Both the position numbers and the translations under genes were made by a program. The notes below the pieces were generated by a model. The model did no database searches. It saw only the letters and a list, made by a program, of their open reading frames with translations, and had not been told where the DNA came from. Positions 20,245 to 28,411 of a stretch of DNA of 64,000 nt are shown in pieces. How positions within the stretch are numbered: position 1 is the first letter of the stretch; each line of letters opens with the position of its first letter. Source of the stretch: Streptomyces cylindrosporus. GTDB lineage: Bacteria; Actinomycetota; Actinomycetes; Streptomycetales; Streptomycetaceae. Location: assembly GCF_022698165.1 (NCBI RefSeq), contig NZ_JALDAY010000014.1:62001-126000 (forward strand), read 5' to 3'.

Positions 20245-20973
20245 ATGCGCCTCCCGACCGTCCGCCGCCGGTACGCCACCGCCGTACTCGCCCTCACCGC
20301 GCTGTCCCTGACCGGCTGTTCGTCCGGTCATGACACCGACAGCACCGGATCGTCCGCCTCGCCGGGCGCGACCTCCACCGCTCAGGCCTCGCCCGGCGCC
20401 TCCCCGGTGGCCGCCGGTCCGTCGGCCCGCCCCACGAGCATCGACGACTGGCCGACGACCCCCGGGCCTCCGCCGAACTTCCCCGTGAGCGTGCCGACTT
20501 CCGTCATCGTGAAGGGCTACACCGGGCAGAGCTTCCTCAAGCGGCTCGCGGCCGACTGGGACATCACGCTCAAGAAGCGGGAAACGCTCACCGGTGCCGG
20601 CGCCACGGTCCGGCGCGTCCTGGGCGAAGGACACCCGACGAAGGACGGCGAGCTGACGGTGGCGGCCTTCTGGGACCTCTCCGGCGACCTCAAGTCGCTT
20701 GAGTGCACGACGACCGGGAACGCCCCCAGGTACGAGGAGTTCCTGCGCGCCTGCACCGGCCTCGACTTCCCGGGCGCCGACCCGAAGGCCGCGGCGACCT
20801 GGCTCGACGGTATGAAGCCCCGGGTGGACAAGGTGTACGCCAAGTCCAAGGTGCCCATCATGAGCCCGCTGCTGCGCTCGGGCCCCACGGCGACCAGCCT
20901 TCTGAAGGGCCCCTACTCCACGTCGGGCACGTACGAGCTGAGAGTCTTCGGCACCGCCGACGCCGAGAAGTGA
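20245..20973 (+). CDS. Putative lipoprotein, unknown function
   Basis: A 242-aa protein with a lipoprotein signal peptide: basic start, hydrophobic stretch and lipobox LTGC with Cys25. A Ser/Ala/Pro-rich linker (about 26-75) follows, then a globular domain of about 165 residues with no motif I can name. One Cys pair (LECTTT and RACTGL) could form a disulphide. It lies 58 bp after the DUF2690 gene on the same strand, so the two may be co-expressed cell-envelope proteins. The stop faces the LAETG protein 19 bp away. Confidence 0.78.
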   Translation: MRLPTVRRRYATAVLALTALSLTGCSSGHDTDSTGSSASPGATSTAQASPGASPVAAGPSARPTSIDDWPTTPGPPPNFPVSVPTSVIVKGYTGQSFLKRLAADWDITLKKRETLTGAGATVRRVLGEGHPTKDGELTVAAFWDLSGDLKSLECTTTGNAPRYEEFLRACTGLDFPGADPKAAATWLDGMKPRVDKVYAKSKVPIMSPLLRSGPTATSLLKGPYSTSGTYELRVFGTADAEK

Positions 20974-20992
20974 CCCGGGGCCCCACGCGGTC

Positions 20993-21919
20993 TCAGCCCC
21001 GCCGCCGCGCCAGTACGACCGCGCCCCCGCCGGCCACGAGCAGGGCGACGGCCCCACCCGCGAGATACGGCGTCATCGAGCTGCCTCCGGTCTCGGCCAG
21101 GCCCGCCTCCTCGGCGGGCGCCCCCTGCGCCTTGACGTCACCGGCGGGCGACTCGGACGGGTCCGCGCTCGGATCCGCGCCGGGCTGGGAGGCGGCCACC
21201 GCCGGAGACTCGCAGCTGGCCTTCGCGAGGGTCAGGGTGCCCTCGACCTCGGCCACGTTGAGCTTCAACGGGTTGACGGAGACGGTGAGTTGGAGGGCGG
21301 TCGCGGCGGCCGTACGCGAGGTGGTCTCGGTCTTCGACAGGTCGAGGCGGACCTCGCCGACGCCCGGCACCTTGACGTCGGTCGTGCCGCCGGTCGTCAC
21401 CGTGACCTTCTTGCCGAGCACGGTGACCGCGCCGAGCAGGTTGGAGGTGGCGACCGGCTCCTTGCCCGCCTCACAGGTCGCCTTGGAGGTGACCTGGCCG
21501 ACCTCGATGAGGGAGAGGAGCGGCAGGCCGGGGACGTGCAGCCGCGCGTGGGCCAGGTTGGTGTAGCCCTCGGCCTTCGTGGCGGTCGCGGTCGCCTTCG
21601 CCGTCGCCACCTCCGCGTCCAGCACGTTGAAGGGCTTTCCGCCGTCCACGCCGTCCAGCGTGGCGGTGAGCGCGGTCTTCTCGGCGCTCCGCGGCGCCTC
21701 GACCTGGTTGAGCGAGACCGCGAGCGGGACGTTCACGGTCTTGTTGAGCAGCGACACGTCGAGCCCGGTGCGCAGGACGACGGCGCTCGCGCGGCCCTGG
21801 TCGGTCGTCGCGTGCGCGGTGCCCGCGGCGGCCAGGGCCGCGGGACCTGCGGCCAGGGCCGTGGCCGTCGCGACGGTGGCGAGACGGCGTGCGGGCATAC
21901 GGAAGTTCTTGCCGTTCAA
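20993..21919 (-). CDS. Secreted, sortase-anchored surface protein (LAETG motif)
   Basis: A 308-aa protein with a signal peptide ending near AHA (residues 35-37), a Thr/Val-rich beta domain and an acidic Ser/Pro linker. The C-terminal sorting signal is complete: LAETG, a hydrophobic helix (YLAGGAVALLVAGGGAVVL), then ARRRG. LAxTG is the recognition motif of actinobacterial class E sortases, so it should be covalently linked to the cell wall. Start: TTG with GAGGGG 8 nt upstream; an ATG seven codons later has no such site. I recall S. coelicolor SCO1860 as a comparable sortase substrate in this neighbourhood, which was not checked here. Confidence 0.85.
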   Translation of the reverse strand: MNGKNFRMPARRLATVATATALAAGPAALAAAGTAHATTDQGRASAVVLRTGLDVSLLNKTVNVPLAVSLNQVEAPRSAEKTALTATLDGVDGGKPFNVLDAEVATAKATATATKAEGYTNLAHARLHVPGLPLLSLIEVGQVTSKATCEAGKEPVATSNLLGAVTVLGKKVTVTTGGTTDVKVPGVGEVRLDLSKTETTSRTAAATALQLTVSVNPLKLNVAEVEGTLTLAKASCESPAVAASQPGADPSADPSESPAGDVKAQGAPAEEAGLAETGGSSMTPYLAGGAVALLVAGGGAVVLARRRG

Positions 21920-21973
21920 GGTGGGGACCCCTCAGAGGAGACTTGCTCGGGACCCGACAAGAATTGCGTATGA

Positions 21974-22010
21974 GGGGTGAACTGATGGCGTTACAGCGCC
22001 AGTTCACCCC
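21974..22010 (-). terminator. Hairpin after the amidohydrolase operon
   Basis: GGGGTGAACTG (21974-21984) pairs perfectly with CAGTTCACCCC (22000-22010), and inner GGCG/CGCC pairs extend the stem with a small bulge. On the reverse strand it is followed by an AT-rich stretch (cgcaattctt). It lies about 130 bp downstream of the amidohydrolase stop and about 55 bp upstream of the LAETG gene start, where a terminator separating two reverse-strand units is expected. Confidence 0.6.
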
Positions 22011-22136
22011 ATCGTGCGTTCTACGCGCACGTTTTCGAATCGCCCGGCACGGCTGTTCCACTCTTTCACCGCGATATCGCCGCCTGTTCCACAGTCCGCG
22101 CCGCGGTGGCGCACAGGGCGGTGTGCAGGGCGTCGG

Positions 22137-23228
22137 CTAGTCGACGACCCGTCCGTTGAGCACTACCCGCCGTGGAGCCGCCAACACCCGTACGTCGGCC
22201 CGCGGATCGCTCTCGTAGACGACCAGGTCGGCCGGCGCGCCCTCCTCCAGGCCCGGCCGTCCGAGCCACTCGCGCGCACCCCATGTCGTCGCCGACAGGG
22301 CCTCCAGGGCGGGGATGCCGGCGGTGACCAGTTCCGCCACCTCGGCCGCCACCAGGCCGTGGGCCAGGTGGCCGCCGGCGTCGGTGCCGACGTACACCGG
22401 GATGCCGGCGTCGTAGGCGCCCCGCACGGTGTCGTAGCGACGCTCGTGCAGGCGCCGCATGTGCGCCGACCAGCGCGGGAACCTGCTCTCGCCGCCCGCC
22501 GCGAGCTGCGGGAAGGTCGCGATGTTCACGAGGGTCGGGACGATCGCGACGCCGCGCTCGGCGAACAGCGGGATCAGGTCGTCGGTGAGGCCGGTGGCGT
22601 GCTCGATGCAGTCGATGCCCGCCTCGACCAGGTCCTGGAGGGAGTTCTCGGCGAAGCAGTGGGCGGTGACGCGGGCGCCGAGCCGGTGCGCCTCCGCGAT
22701 CGCCGCCTCGACCGCGCCGCGCGGCCAGCTCGGGGCGAGGTCGCCGAGGTCGCGGTCGATCCAGTCGCCGACCAGCTTGACCCAGCCGTCGCCCCGGGTC
22801 GCCTCCCGGGCGACGTACGCGACGAGATCCTCCGGCTCGATCTCGTGCGCGTAGCCGCGCATGTAGCGGCGGGTGCGGGCGATGTGCCGGCCCGCCCTGA
22901 TGATCTTCGGGAGGTCCTCGCGGTCGTCGATCCAGCGGGTGTCCGACGGGGAGCCGGCGTCGCGGATGAGGAGGGTGCCGGCGTCCCGGTCGGTGAGGGC
23001 CTGCTTCTCGGCGACGTCCTGGTCGACCGGGCCGTGCGGGCCGAGGCCGACATGGCAGTGGGCGTCGACCAGGCCGGGGAGGGTCCAGCCCTCGACGGTA
23101 CGGATGTCCCGGGCGCCGGCGGGGCGGTCGTAGGAGACACGGCCGCCCACCACCCACAGCTCGTCGCGGATGTCCTCGGGTCCCACGAGGACCCGGCCCT
23201 TCACGTGCAGCACCGCCTGATCGCTCAT
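22137..23228 (-). CDS. Amidohydrolase-superfamily metal-dependent hydrolase
   Basis: A 363-aa TIM-barrel hydrolase. Metal-ligand motifs are in order: LPGLVDAHCHVGLG (HxH), a Lys in GDGWVKLVGD, ARVTAHCFAE, CIEHATGL and VYVGTDAGGHLAHG (Asp). The N- and C-terminal strands form the usual small beta domain ending in ADLVVYESDP and RRVVLNGRVVD, as in imidazolonepropionase- and prolidase-like relatives. It follows the ABC transporter ATPase by 50 bp on the same strand, so its substrate may be a cyclic amide or N-acyl or peptide compound brought in by that importer. The exact substrate cannot be assigned. Confidence 0.87.
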   Translation of the reverse strand: MSDQAVLHVKGRVLVGPEDIRDELWVVGGRVSYDRPAGARDIRTVEGWTLPGLVDAHCHVGLGPHGPVDQDVAEKQALTDRDAGTLLIRDAGSPSDTRWIDDREDLPKIIRAGRHIARTRRYMRGYAHEIEPEDLVAYVAREATRGDGWVKLVGDWIDRDLGDLAPSWPRGAVEAAIAEAHRLGARVTAHCFAENSLQDLVEAGIDCIEHATGLTDDLIPLFAERGVAIVPTLVNIATFPQLAAGGESRFPRWSAHMRRLHERRYDTVRGAYDAGIPVYVGTDAGGHLAHGLVAAEVAELVTAGIPALEALSATTWGAREWLGRPGLEEGAPADLVVYESDPRADVRVLAAPRRVVLNGRVVD

Positions 23229-23278
23229 GGCGTCAGCCTAGGACGACGGGCGGTCCCTGCTCGATCCGGGCGCCCGGG

Positions 23279-24070
23279 TCAGGTCTCGTCCGCCTCCACC
23301 TCCTCCACCTCCGCCATCGCCGGGTCGAGCAGCCGGGACAGGAAGTGGCGGGTGCGTTCGTGGGCGGGGTTGCCGATGACCCGGGCCGGGGAGCCGTCCT
23401 CGACGACGACCCCGCCGTCCATGAACACGACCCGGTCGGCGACCTCGCGCGCGAACGTCATCTCGTGCGTGACGACCATCATCGTCATGCCCTCGTTCGC
23501 CAGCATCCGCATCACCGCCAGCACGTCCCCCACCAGCTCCGGGTCGAGTGCCGAGGTCGGCTCGTCGAAGAGCATCACCTCGGGGCCCATCGAGAGGGAG
23601 CGCGCGATCGCCACCCGTTGCTGCTGGCCGCCGGAGAGGGAGGCGGGGTAGGCGTCGGCCTTCTCGGCCAGGCCCACGCGCTCCAGGTTCTCGGCGGCCA
23701 CCCGTGCCGCCTTCGCCTTGTCCCGCTTGAGGACCCGGCGCTGCGGCAGTGTGAGGTTCTCGGTCACCGTCAGGTGCGGGAAGAGGTTGAACTGCTGGAA
23801 GACCATGCCGATACGGCGGCGTACGGCGTCGATGTCGACATCGGGGTCGGTGAGTTCGGTGCCGCCGACGAAGACCTGGCCCTTGGTGGGCTCTTCGAGG
23901 AGGTTCACGCAGCGCAGCAGCGTGGACTTGCCCGAGCCGGACGGGCCGATGACGCACACGACCTCGCCCTGGCCGATCTCCAGGTCGATGCCGCGCAGCA
24001 CCTCGTTGTCGCCGAAGGACTTGTGCAGGCCCCGCACTTCGATCTCCGGCCGGCTCGTGTCAGGGCTCAT
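23279..24070 (-). CDS. ABC transporter ATP-binding protein, polar amino acid type
   Basis: A 263-aa ATPase of the GlnQ/HisP class. Walker A is GPSGSGKST, the signature is LSGGQQQRVAIAR, Walker B is VMLFDEPTSALDPE, with the switch His in VVTHEMTFAREVAD. The C-terminus is acidic (EVEEVEADET), beyond the normal family end. The ATG overlaps the permease stop (ATGA), so the subunits are coupled. Energises import of an amino acid-like solute. Confidence 0.95.
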   Translation of the reverse strand: MSPDTSRPEIEVRGLHKSFGDNEVLRGIDLEIGQGEVVCVIGPSGSGKSTLLRCVNLLEEPTKGQVFVGGTELTDPDVDIDAVRRRIGMVFQQFNLFPHLTVTENLTLPQRRVLKRDKAKAARVAAENLERVGLAEKADAYPASLSGGQQQRVAIARSLSMGPEVMLFDEPTSALDPELVGDVLAVMRMLANEGMTMMVVTHEMTFAREVADRVVFMDGGVVVEDGSPARVIGNPAHERTRHFLSRLLDPAMAEVEEVEADET

Positions 24071-24900
24071 CTCACGGCCTCCTGGGCCTTCGCCTCCATA
24101 CGGCGCACGACGAAGCCGAGCGGGATGGTCACCAGCAGGTAGCACAGGCCGGCGACCAGGATCGGCGTGGAGTTGGCGGTCGTACTGGCCAGGTCGCGGC
24201 CGTACTTGGACAGTTCGCGCTCCTCCAGGGTGACGCCCAGGAACAGTACGAGGGAGGAGTCCTTGAACAGGAGCACCAACTCGTTGGTCAGGGGCGGGAG
24301 GATGATCCGGAACGCCTGCGGGATGATGATCGAGACCATCGCGCGGGCGGGCGAGAAGCCCAGTGAACGGGCCGCCTCCATCTGGCCCTTGGGGACCGCC
24401 TGGATGCCCGCGCGGATCGTCTCGGCCATGTAGGCGGCGGCCACCAGACCGAGCGCCAGGGCCACCTTGCCGTAGGTGCCGCCGACGATCTCCGTGCCGG
24501 GGAAGGCCAGCGGGACGGCGACGCCGATGAAGATGAAGATCAGCAGGGCGGGCAGACCGCGGAAGATCTCGATGTAGACACCGGCCAGCCAGCGGTAGGG
24601 GCCCACCGACGACAGCCGCATCAGCGCGATCACCATGCCGAGCGCCAGGCCCACGACGAAGCCGGACAGCGTGTACAGCACGGTGTTCTTCAGCGCCATG
24701 GTGATGACGTCCGGGAACATCTGCTTGGCGATGGACCACTGCGCGAACTGGTTCTTCAGCCGCCCCCAGTCGGCGCCGACCGCGAAGGCGATCACGGCGG
24801 CGACGAAGACGACGTACTGCACACCCCGTGACAGGCTGCGCTTCTGACGTCGGGTCAGGCCCTTCTTGCGGGGCTGGAGTTGTGCGTCGGCCGCGGTCAT
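24067..24900 (-). CDS. ABC transporter permease, polar amino acid type (HisM/GlnP-like)
   Basis: A 277-aa inner-membrane permease. After a basic N-terminus (KKGLTRRQKRSLSRG), several hydrophobic helices follow, with the family loop ETIRAGIQAVPKGQMEAARSLGFS that contacts the ATPase, and IIPQAFRIILPPLTNELVLLFKDSSL. I take the ATG that overlaps the binding-protein stop (ATGA) instead of a longer upstream frame. A single permease gene implies a homodimer. Confidence 0.94.
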   Translation of the reverse strand: MTAADAQLQPRKKGLTRRQKRSLSRGVQYVVFVAAVIAFAVGADWGRLKNQFAQWSIAKQMFPDVITMALKNTVLYTLSGFVVGLALGMVIALMRLSSVGPYRWLAGVYIEIFRGLPALLIFIFIGVAVPLAFPGTEIVGGTYGKVALALGLVAAAYMAETIRAGIQAVPKGQMEAARSLGFSPARAMVSIIIPQAFRIILPPLTNELVLLFKDSSLVLFLGVTLEERELSKYGRDLASTTANSTPILVAGLCYLLVTIPLGFVVRRMEAKAQEAVR

Positions 24901-25760
24901 GAGGCAGAGGGAGAGGCCGCGGACTCGTCGTACGGGCCGATCCACTTCTCGTACAGCTTCTTGTACGTCCCGTCGGCCTTCGCGTCCTTGATGGCCTTGT
25001 TGATGGCGGCGAGGAGTTTCGTGTTGCCCTTCTTGACCGTGAAGCCGTACTGCTCACCGGTGTTGATGTTGTCGGCGAGCTTGAAGGCGTCCGCGTTGGC
25101 CTTGTCCTTCAGCCAGCCCTGGACCACCGGGTAGTCGATGATCACGGCCTTGACCTGGCCGGTGCGCAGGCCGTTGAGGACCGCGTCGGAGGACTCGAAG
25201 GAGACGGGGTCGAAGCCCTGGCTCTTGGCGTAGTCCTCGCCGGTGGTCTGCGCCTGGGCGCCGAGCTTGACCTTCTTGGCCTTGGCGTCGGCGAGCGAGG
25301 TGATGCCGCTCTTCTTGTCGACGAGCAGGGCCTGGGTGGCGTCGAAGTACGGGTCGGAGAAGTCGACGTTCTTCTTGCGCTCGGCGGTGATGGTCATGCC
25401 GGCCGCGGCCAGGTCGCACTCGCCGGAGTTGAGGAAGGCGCCGGTCTTGAAGTTCTCGAAGGGCGTGTCGAGGATCTGCTGCTTCACCCCGAGGTCCTTG
25501 GCCACCAGGTCGATCAGCGAGACGTCGAAGCCCTGCACCTTGCCGTCGATCTCCGACTGGAACGGCGGGTACGGCAGGTGCGTGCAGGTGGTGAGCTGTC
25601 CGGCCTTGACCAGCTCGACCCCTCCGGCGGCGGTCTTGCTGCCGCTGCCTCCGCTGTCGCTGGAGGTGCAGGCGGCCACGAGCAGCAGCCCGGCCGTGAC
25701 GGTGGTGGCGGCCAGGGCGCGGGGCAGGGCGTGGTTTCTGCGGCCGGGGACGGTGTACAC
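24897..25760 (-). CDS. ABC transporter substrate-binding lipoprotein, polar amino acid type
   Basis: A 287-aa family 3 solute-binding protein. The signal peptide ends in a lipobox (LLVAAC, Cys31), then a Ser/Gly-rich linker. Ligand-pocket motifs are typical: THLPYPPFQSEIDGKVQGFDV, GECDLAAAGMTITAERKKNVDFSDPYF and LRTGQVKAVIIDYPVV. The start is GTG with GGAGG 5 nt upstream. It is the first gene of the importer operon. The promoter region is shared with the divergent aminotransferase gene (105 bp between starts). Confidence 0.94.
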   Translation of the reverse strand: MYTVPGRRNHALPRALAATTVTAGLLLVAACTSSDSGGSGSKTAAGGVELVKAGQLTTCTHLPYPPFQSEIDGKVQGFDVSLIDLVAKDLGVKQQILDTPFENFKTGAFLNSGECDLAAAGMTITAERKKNVDFSDPYFDATQALLVDKKSGITSLADAKAKKVKLGAQAQTTGEDYAKSQGFDPVSFESSDAVLNGLRTGQVKAVIIDYPVVQGWLKDKANADAFKLADNINTGEQYGFTVKKGNTKLLAAINKAIKDAKADGTYKKLYEKWIGPYDESAASPSAS

Positions 25761-25865
25761 GGGGACCTCCGGTGGGGCGGGAGTGCGCAGTCACCGGCAG
25801 GGATGGATGTGGGGTGCCGGTTACTCTCGACACCTGTACCCCATGACCGAGGAGAAGGCACCGCC

Positions 25866-26912
25866 GTGACACACCCGTTCCTTGACCTGGCCCCGCTGAG
25901 CGCCGCCCGTTTCGCCGAGATCGAGGACCGGGTCGCCCGTTTGCTGGACACCCGGCAGGACGTCGTGATCATGCAGGGCGAGGCGCTGCTGCCGCTGGAG
26001 GGGGCGATCCGGGGGACGGCCGGTCCCGGCAATACCGCGCTGAACGTCATCACCGGGCCGTACGGGCAGACCTTCGGGAACTGGCTGCGGGACTGCGGGG
26101 CGACGGTGATCGACCTGTCGGTGCCGTTCCACACGGCGGTGACCGCGGAGCAGGTCCGGGAGGCCTTCGCCGAGCACCCGGAGATCGACTTCGTGTCGCT
26201 CGTCCACGCGGAGGCGGCGACCGGGAACACCAACCCCGTCGCGGAGATCGGGGAGGTCGTACGGGAGCACGGCGCGCTCTTCTACCTGGACGCCGTGGCC
26301 TCGATCGGGGCCGAGCCGGTGCTGCCGGACGCGTGGGGTGTGGACCTGTGCGTGATCGGGGCGCAGAAGGCGATGGGCGGGCCGGCCGGGGTGTCGGCGG
26401 TGTCCGTGAGCTCGCGGGCGTGGGCGCGGATGGCGGCGAATCCGCGGGCGCCGAGGAGGTCGTACCTCTCGCTGCTGGACTGGAAGGAGCGGTGGGTCGA
26501 CGGCGGCCGCAAGGCGCTGCTGCACGCGCCGGCGCAGCTGGAGATGCTGGCGCTGGAGGCGTGCGTGGAGCGGATCGAGACGGTGGGTCTTGAGGCGGTG
26601 ATGGGCCGGCACCGGGCCGCGGCGGAGGCTGCGCGGGCGGGGGCGCCGGGGGTGGGGCTCGAACCGTATGTGTACGAGGCCCGGGAGGCGGCGCCGGTCG
26701 CGACGACCTTGCGGGCCCCTTCCGGGGTTGTGGCGTCGGAGTTGGTGGCTCGGGCGTTGGAACGGGACCCCGCGCTGCCGCTGGCCGCGGGTGGGGGTGC
26801 GTTGGCCAAGGAGATGATCCGGGTCAACCACTACGGGATCGATGCGCGGGTGGAGGTTGTGGAGGCGTGTCTGGCGGCGCTGGGTGGGGCGCTTGCGGTG
26901 GTGGGTGGCTGA
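25866..26912 (+). CDS. Class V PLP-dependent aminotransferase (alanine-glyoxylate aminotransferase type)
   Basis: A 348-aa fold-type I PLP enzyme. The PLP lysine is in LCVIGAQKAMGGPAGVS, preceded by VSLVHAEAATGNTNPVAEIGE and FYLDAVASIGAEP (Asp ligand of the pyridine nitrogen). This pattern fits alanine-glyoxylate, serine-pyruvate or 2-aminoethylphosphonate-like aminotransferases. Start: GTG with GAGGAGAAGG about 8 nt upstream. Divergently placed against the amino acid importer/amidohydrolase operon, it may act on the imported compound. A hairpin and dispersed repeat follow its stop. Confidence 0.87.
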   Translation: MTHPFLDLAPLSAARFAEIEDRVARLLDTRQDVVIMQGEALLPLEGAIRGTAGPGNTALNVITGPYGQTFGNWLRDCGATVIDLSVPFHTAVTAEQVREAFAEHPEIDFVSLVHAEAATGNTNPVAEIGEVVREHGALFYLDAVASIGAEPVLPDAWGVDLCVIGAQKAMGGPAGVSAVSVSSRAWARMAANPRAPRRSYLSLLDWKERWVDGGRKALLHAPAQLEMLALEACVERIETVGLEAVMGRHRAAAEAARAGAPGVGLEPYVYEAREAAPVATTLRAPSGVVASELVARALERDPALPLAAGGGALAKEMIRVNHYGIDARVEVVEACLAALGGALAVVGG

Positions 26913-26986
26913 GGTTCCTGGGGGCTGCGCCCCCAGACCCCCGTCGGCCCTGAAGGGGCCTCGTCCTCAAACGCCGGACGGGCTGA
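26912..26986 (+). repeat. Dispersed Streptomyces repeat containing a terminator hairpin
   Basis: Immediately after the aminotransferase stop, CTGGGGGC-tgc-GCCCCCAG (26918-26936) forms an 8-bp hairpin. It is followed by cagacccccgtcggccc and tcgtcctcaaacgccggacg. From general knowledge this combination recurs in many Streptomyces intergenic regions. It probably serves as the terminator of the aminotransferase. Confidence 0.65.
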
Positions 26987-27017
26987 TAAACGAATCGACC
27001 GATGACATGCTCGGCCC

Positions 27018-27542
27018 ATGACCACTCCGACACTTCCCGACGGCCGTCCCATCCCCCACTTCTCCGGTGACGAGCGCGCCATGCTCGACAGCTGGCTCGA
27101 CTTCCATCGGGCCACGCTGGAGCTCAAGGTCAGGGATCTGGACGACGCCCAGGTGCGGGCCGCCGTGGCCGAGCCGTCGGAACTCACGCTGCTCGGACTC
27201 GTGCAGCACCTCGCGGAGGTCGAGCGGAACTGGTTCCAGCGCACGGTGGCCAGGCTGGACGTGCCGCCGGTGTACGGGGCGGAGAACGAGAGCGGGTACG
27301 GGCTGGATCCCGGGCGTGGGCTCGACGAGGCGCTGGACGTGTGGCGCCGGGAGGTCGCGCGGGGGCGGGAGCTGTGTGGTGGGCTGTCGCTGGAGCACAC
27401 GGGGCGGATCCCCGAGGGGCCGATGGCCGGTGTGGAGGTCAGCTTCCGGTGGGTGCTCATTCACCTGATCGAGGAGTACGCCCGGCACAACGGCCACGCG
27501 GATATCCTGCGCGAGCGTATCGACGGAGTGACCGGAGCCTGA
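27018..27542 (+). CDS. DinB/DUF664-family protein
   Basis: A 174-aa helical-bundle protein of the DinB-like/DUF664 group. Conserved pieces are GLVQHLAEVERNWFQR near residue 70, with its metal-site His, and FRWVLIHLIEEYARHNGHADILRERIDG near the C-terminus, with the His-x3-Glu and Arg-His-x2-His pattern. Members bind a divalent metal and include mycothiol-dependent transferases; the substrate here is unknown. It stands alone between the repeat and the ectoine promoter region. Confidence 0.85.
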   Translation: MTTPTLPDGRPIPHFSGDERAMLDSWLDFHRATLELKVRDLDDAQVRAAVAEPSELTLLGLVQHLAEVERNWFQRTVARLDVPPVYGAENESGYGLDPGRGLDEALDVWRREVARGRELCGGLSLEHTGRIPEGPMAGVEVSFRWVLIHLIEEYARHNGHADILRERIDGVTGA

Positions 27543-27679
27543 ATTCCGACCTATTGCTGGCTTTATTCGAGTATCCTTTTCCGGAGCAGCTTCCCGTCTT
27601 CTTCTGCCCGCTTTTCCCCGTCCTAAACGCAAAGATTCCGCGAACGCCGAGGGGGGTAATTCGGGCAGATCTCGTGAGG

Positions 27680-27733
27680 GTTACACGCCTGTGACGCGTT
27701 ACACATCAGGCCCGTTTTGTACGGTATTTACCG
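27680..27733 (+). promoter_or_regulatory. Candidate GlnR boxes and palindrome upstream of ectA
   Basis: The 318-bp gap before ectA (27543-27860) is AT-richer than its surroundings. GTTAC-N6-GTGAC (27680-27695) matches the GlnR half-site pattern gTnAc-n6-GnnAC, and a further GTTAC starts at 27698. The hairpin-like CGGTA-tt-TACCG follows at 27722-27733. GlnR control of ectABCD has been reported in S. coelicolor, which makes these the likely sites; binding here is inferred. Nothing else is recognisable in the gap. Confidence 0.5.
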
Positions 27734-27860
27734 GACAGAGCGGGCCATTTCGCGCCCCTGCCACACCCCTGCTCGCGCCCGCGTGATAACACATGCACCC
27801 CGCACACGTAACCCCATTCAGCCATGCATTTTTGAATTTCCCTCGGTAAGTTCAATTCGC

Positions 27861-28379
27861 ATGACTGCCGCTCAAGCAGACACGTCAGCAGAACTTGAAA
27901 TCGACCGTCCGTCGGTGACGGACGGTGCCTCGCTGTGGCGGATCGCCCGGGACTCGAAGGCACTCGACCTGAACTCGTCGTACAGCTATCTGCTCTGGTG
28001 TCGCGACTTCGCGGCCACCTCGGCCGTGGCGCGTGACGGCCATGGGCAGCCGGTCGGCTTCGTCACCGGTTACGTACGGCCGGACCGCCCGCGCACCCTG
28101 CTCGTCTGGCAGGTGGCGGTGGACGAGGCGTACCGGGGCCGGGGTGTCGCGGCCGCGCTCCTCGACGGGCTGGTCGCGCGGACCTCCGGCGAGCACCGGA
28201 TCACCGCCGTCGAGACCACCATCACGCCCGGCAACACCGGCTCCGAACGCCTGTTCACCTCCTTCGCCGCGCGGCACGGCGCCGGGGTGGAGCGCGAGGT
28301 GCTGTTCGACACGCGCCTGTTCCCCGACGGGCCGCACGACCCCGAAGTCCTGTACCGCATCGGTCCCCTCTCCCTCTGA
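27861..28379 (+). CDS. ectA: L-2,4-diaminobutyrate acetyltransferase, EctA
   Basis: A 172-aa GNAT-fold enzyme that acetylates L-2,4-diaminobutyrate at N-gamma, the second step of ectoine synthesis. EctA motifs are visible: DLNSSYSYLLWCRDFAATSAVA, VWQVAVDEAYRGRGVAAALLDGL (acetyl-CoA site) and VETTITPGNTGSERLF. The ATG is chosen because upstream codons in the same frame do not resemble the family; there is no strong Shine-Dalgarno (cggtaag is the best). First gene of ectABCD, 32 bp before ectB. Confidence 0.96.
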   Translation: MTAAQADTSAELEIDRPSVTDGASLWRIARDSKALDLNSSYSYLLWCRDFAATSAVARDGHGQPVGFVTGYVRPDRPRTLLVWQVAVDEAYRGRGVAAALLDGLVARTSGEHRITAVETTITPGNTGSERLFTSFAARHGAGVEREVLFDTRLFPDGPHDPEVLYRIGPLSL

Positions 28380-28411
28380 CCCCCCACGCACCCAAAGAGG
28401 AGCGATTCGTC

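Noticed and set aside
27717..27860. N-terminal extension of EctA
   Set aside because: The added residues do not resemble EctA and would cover the regulatory palindrome.
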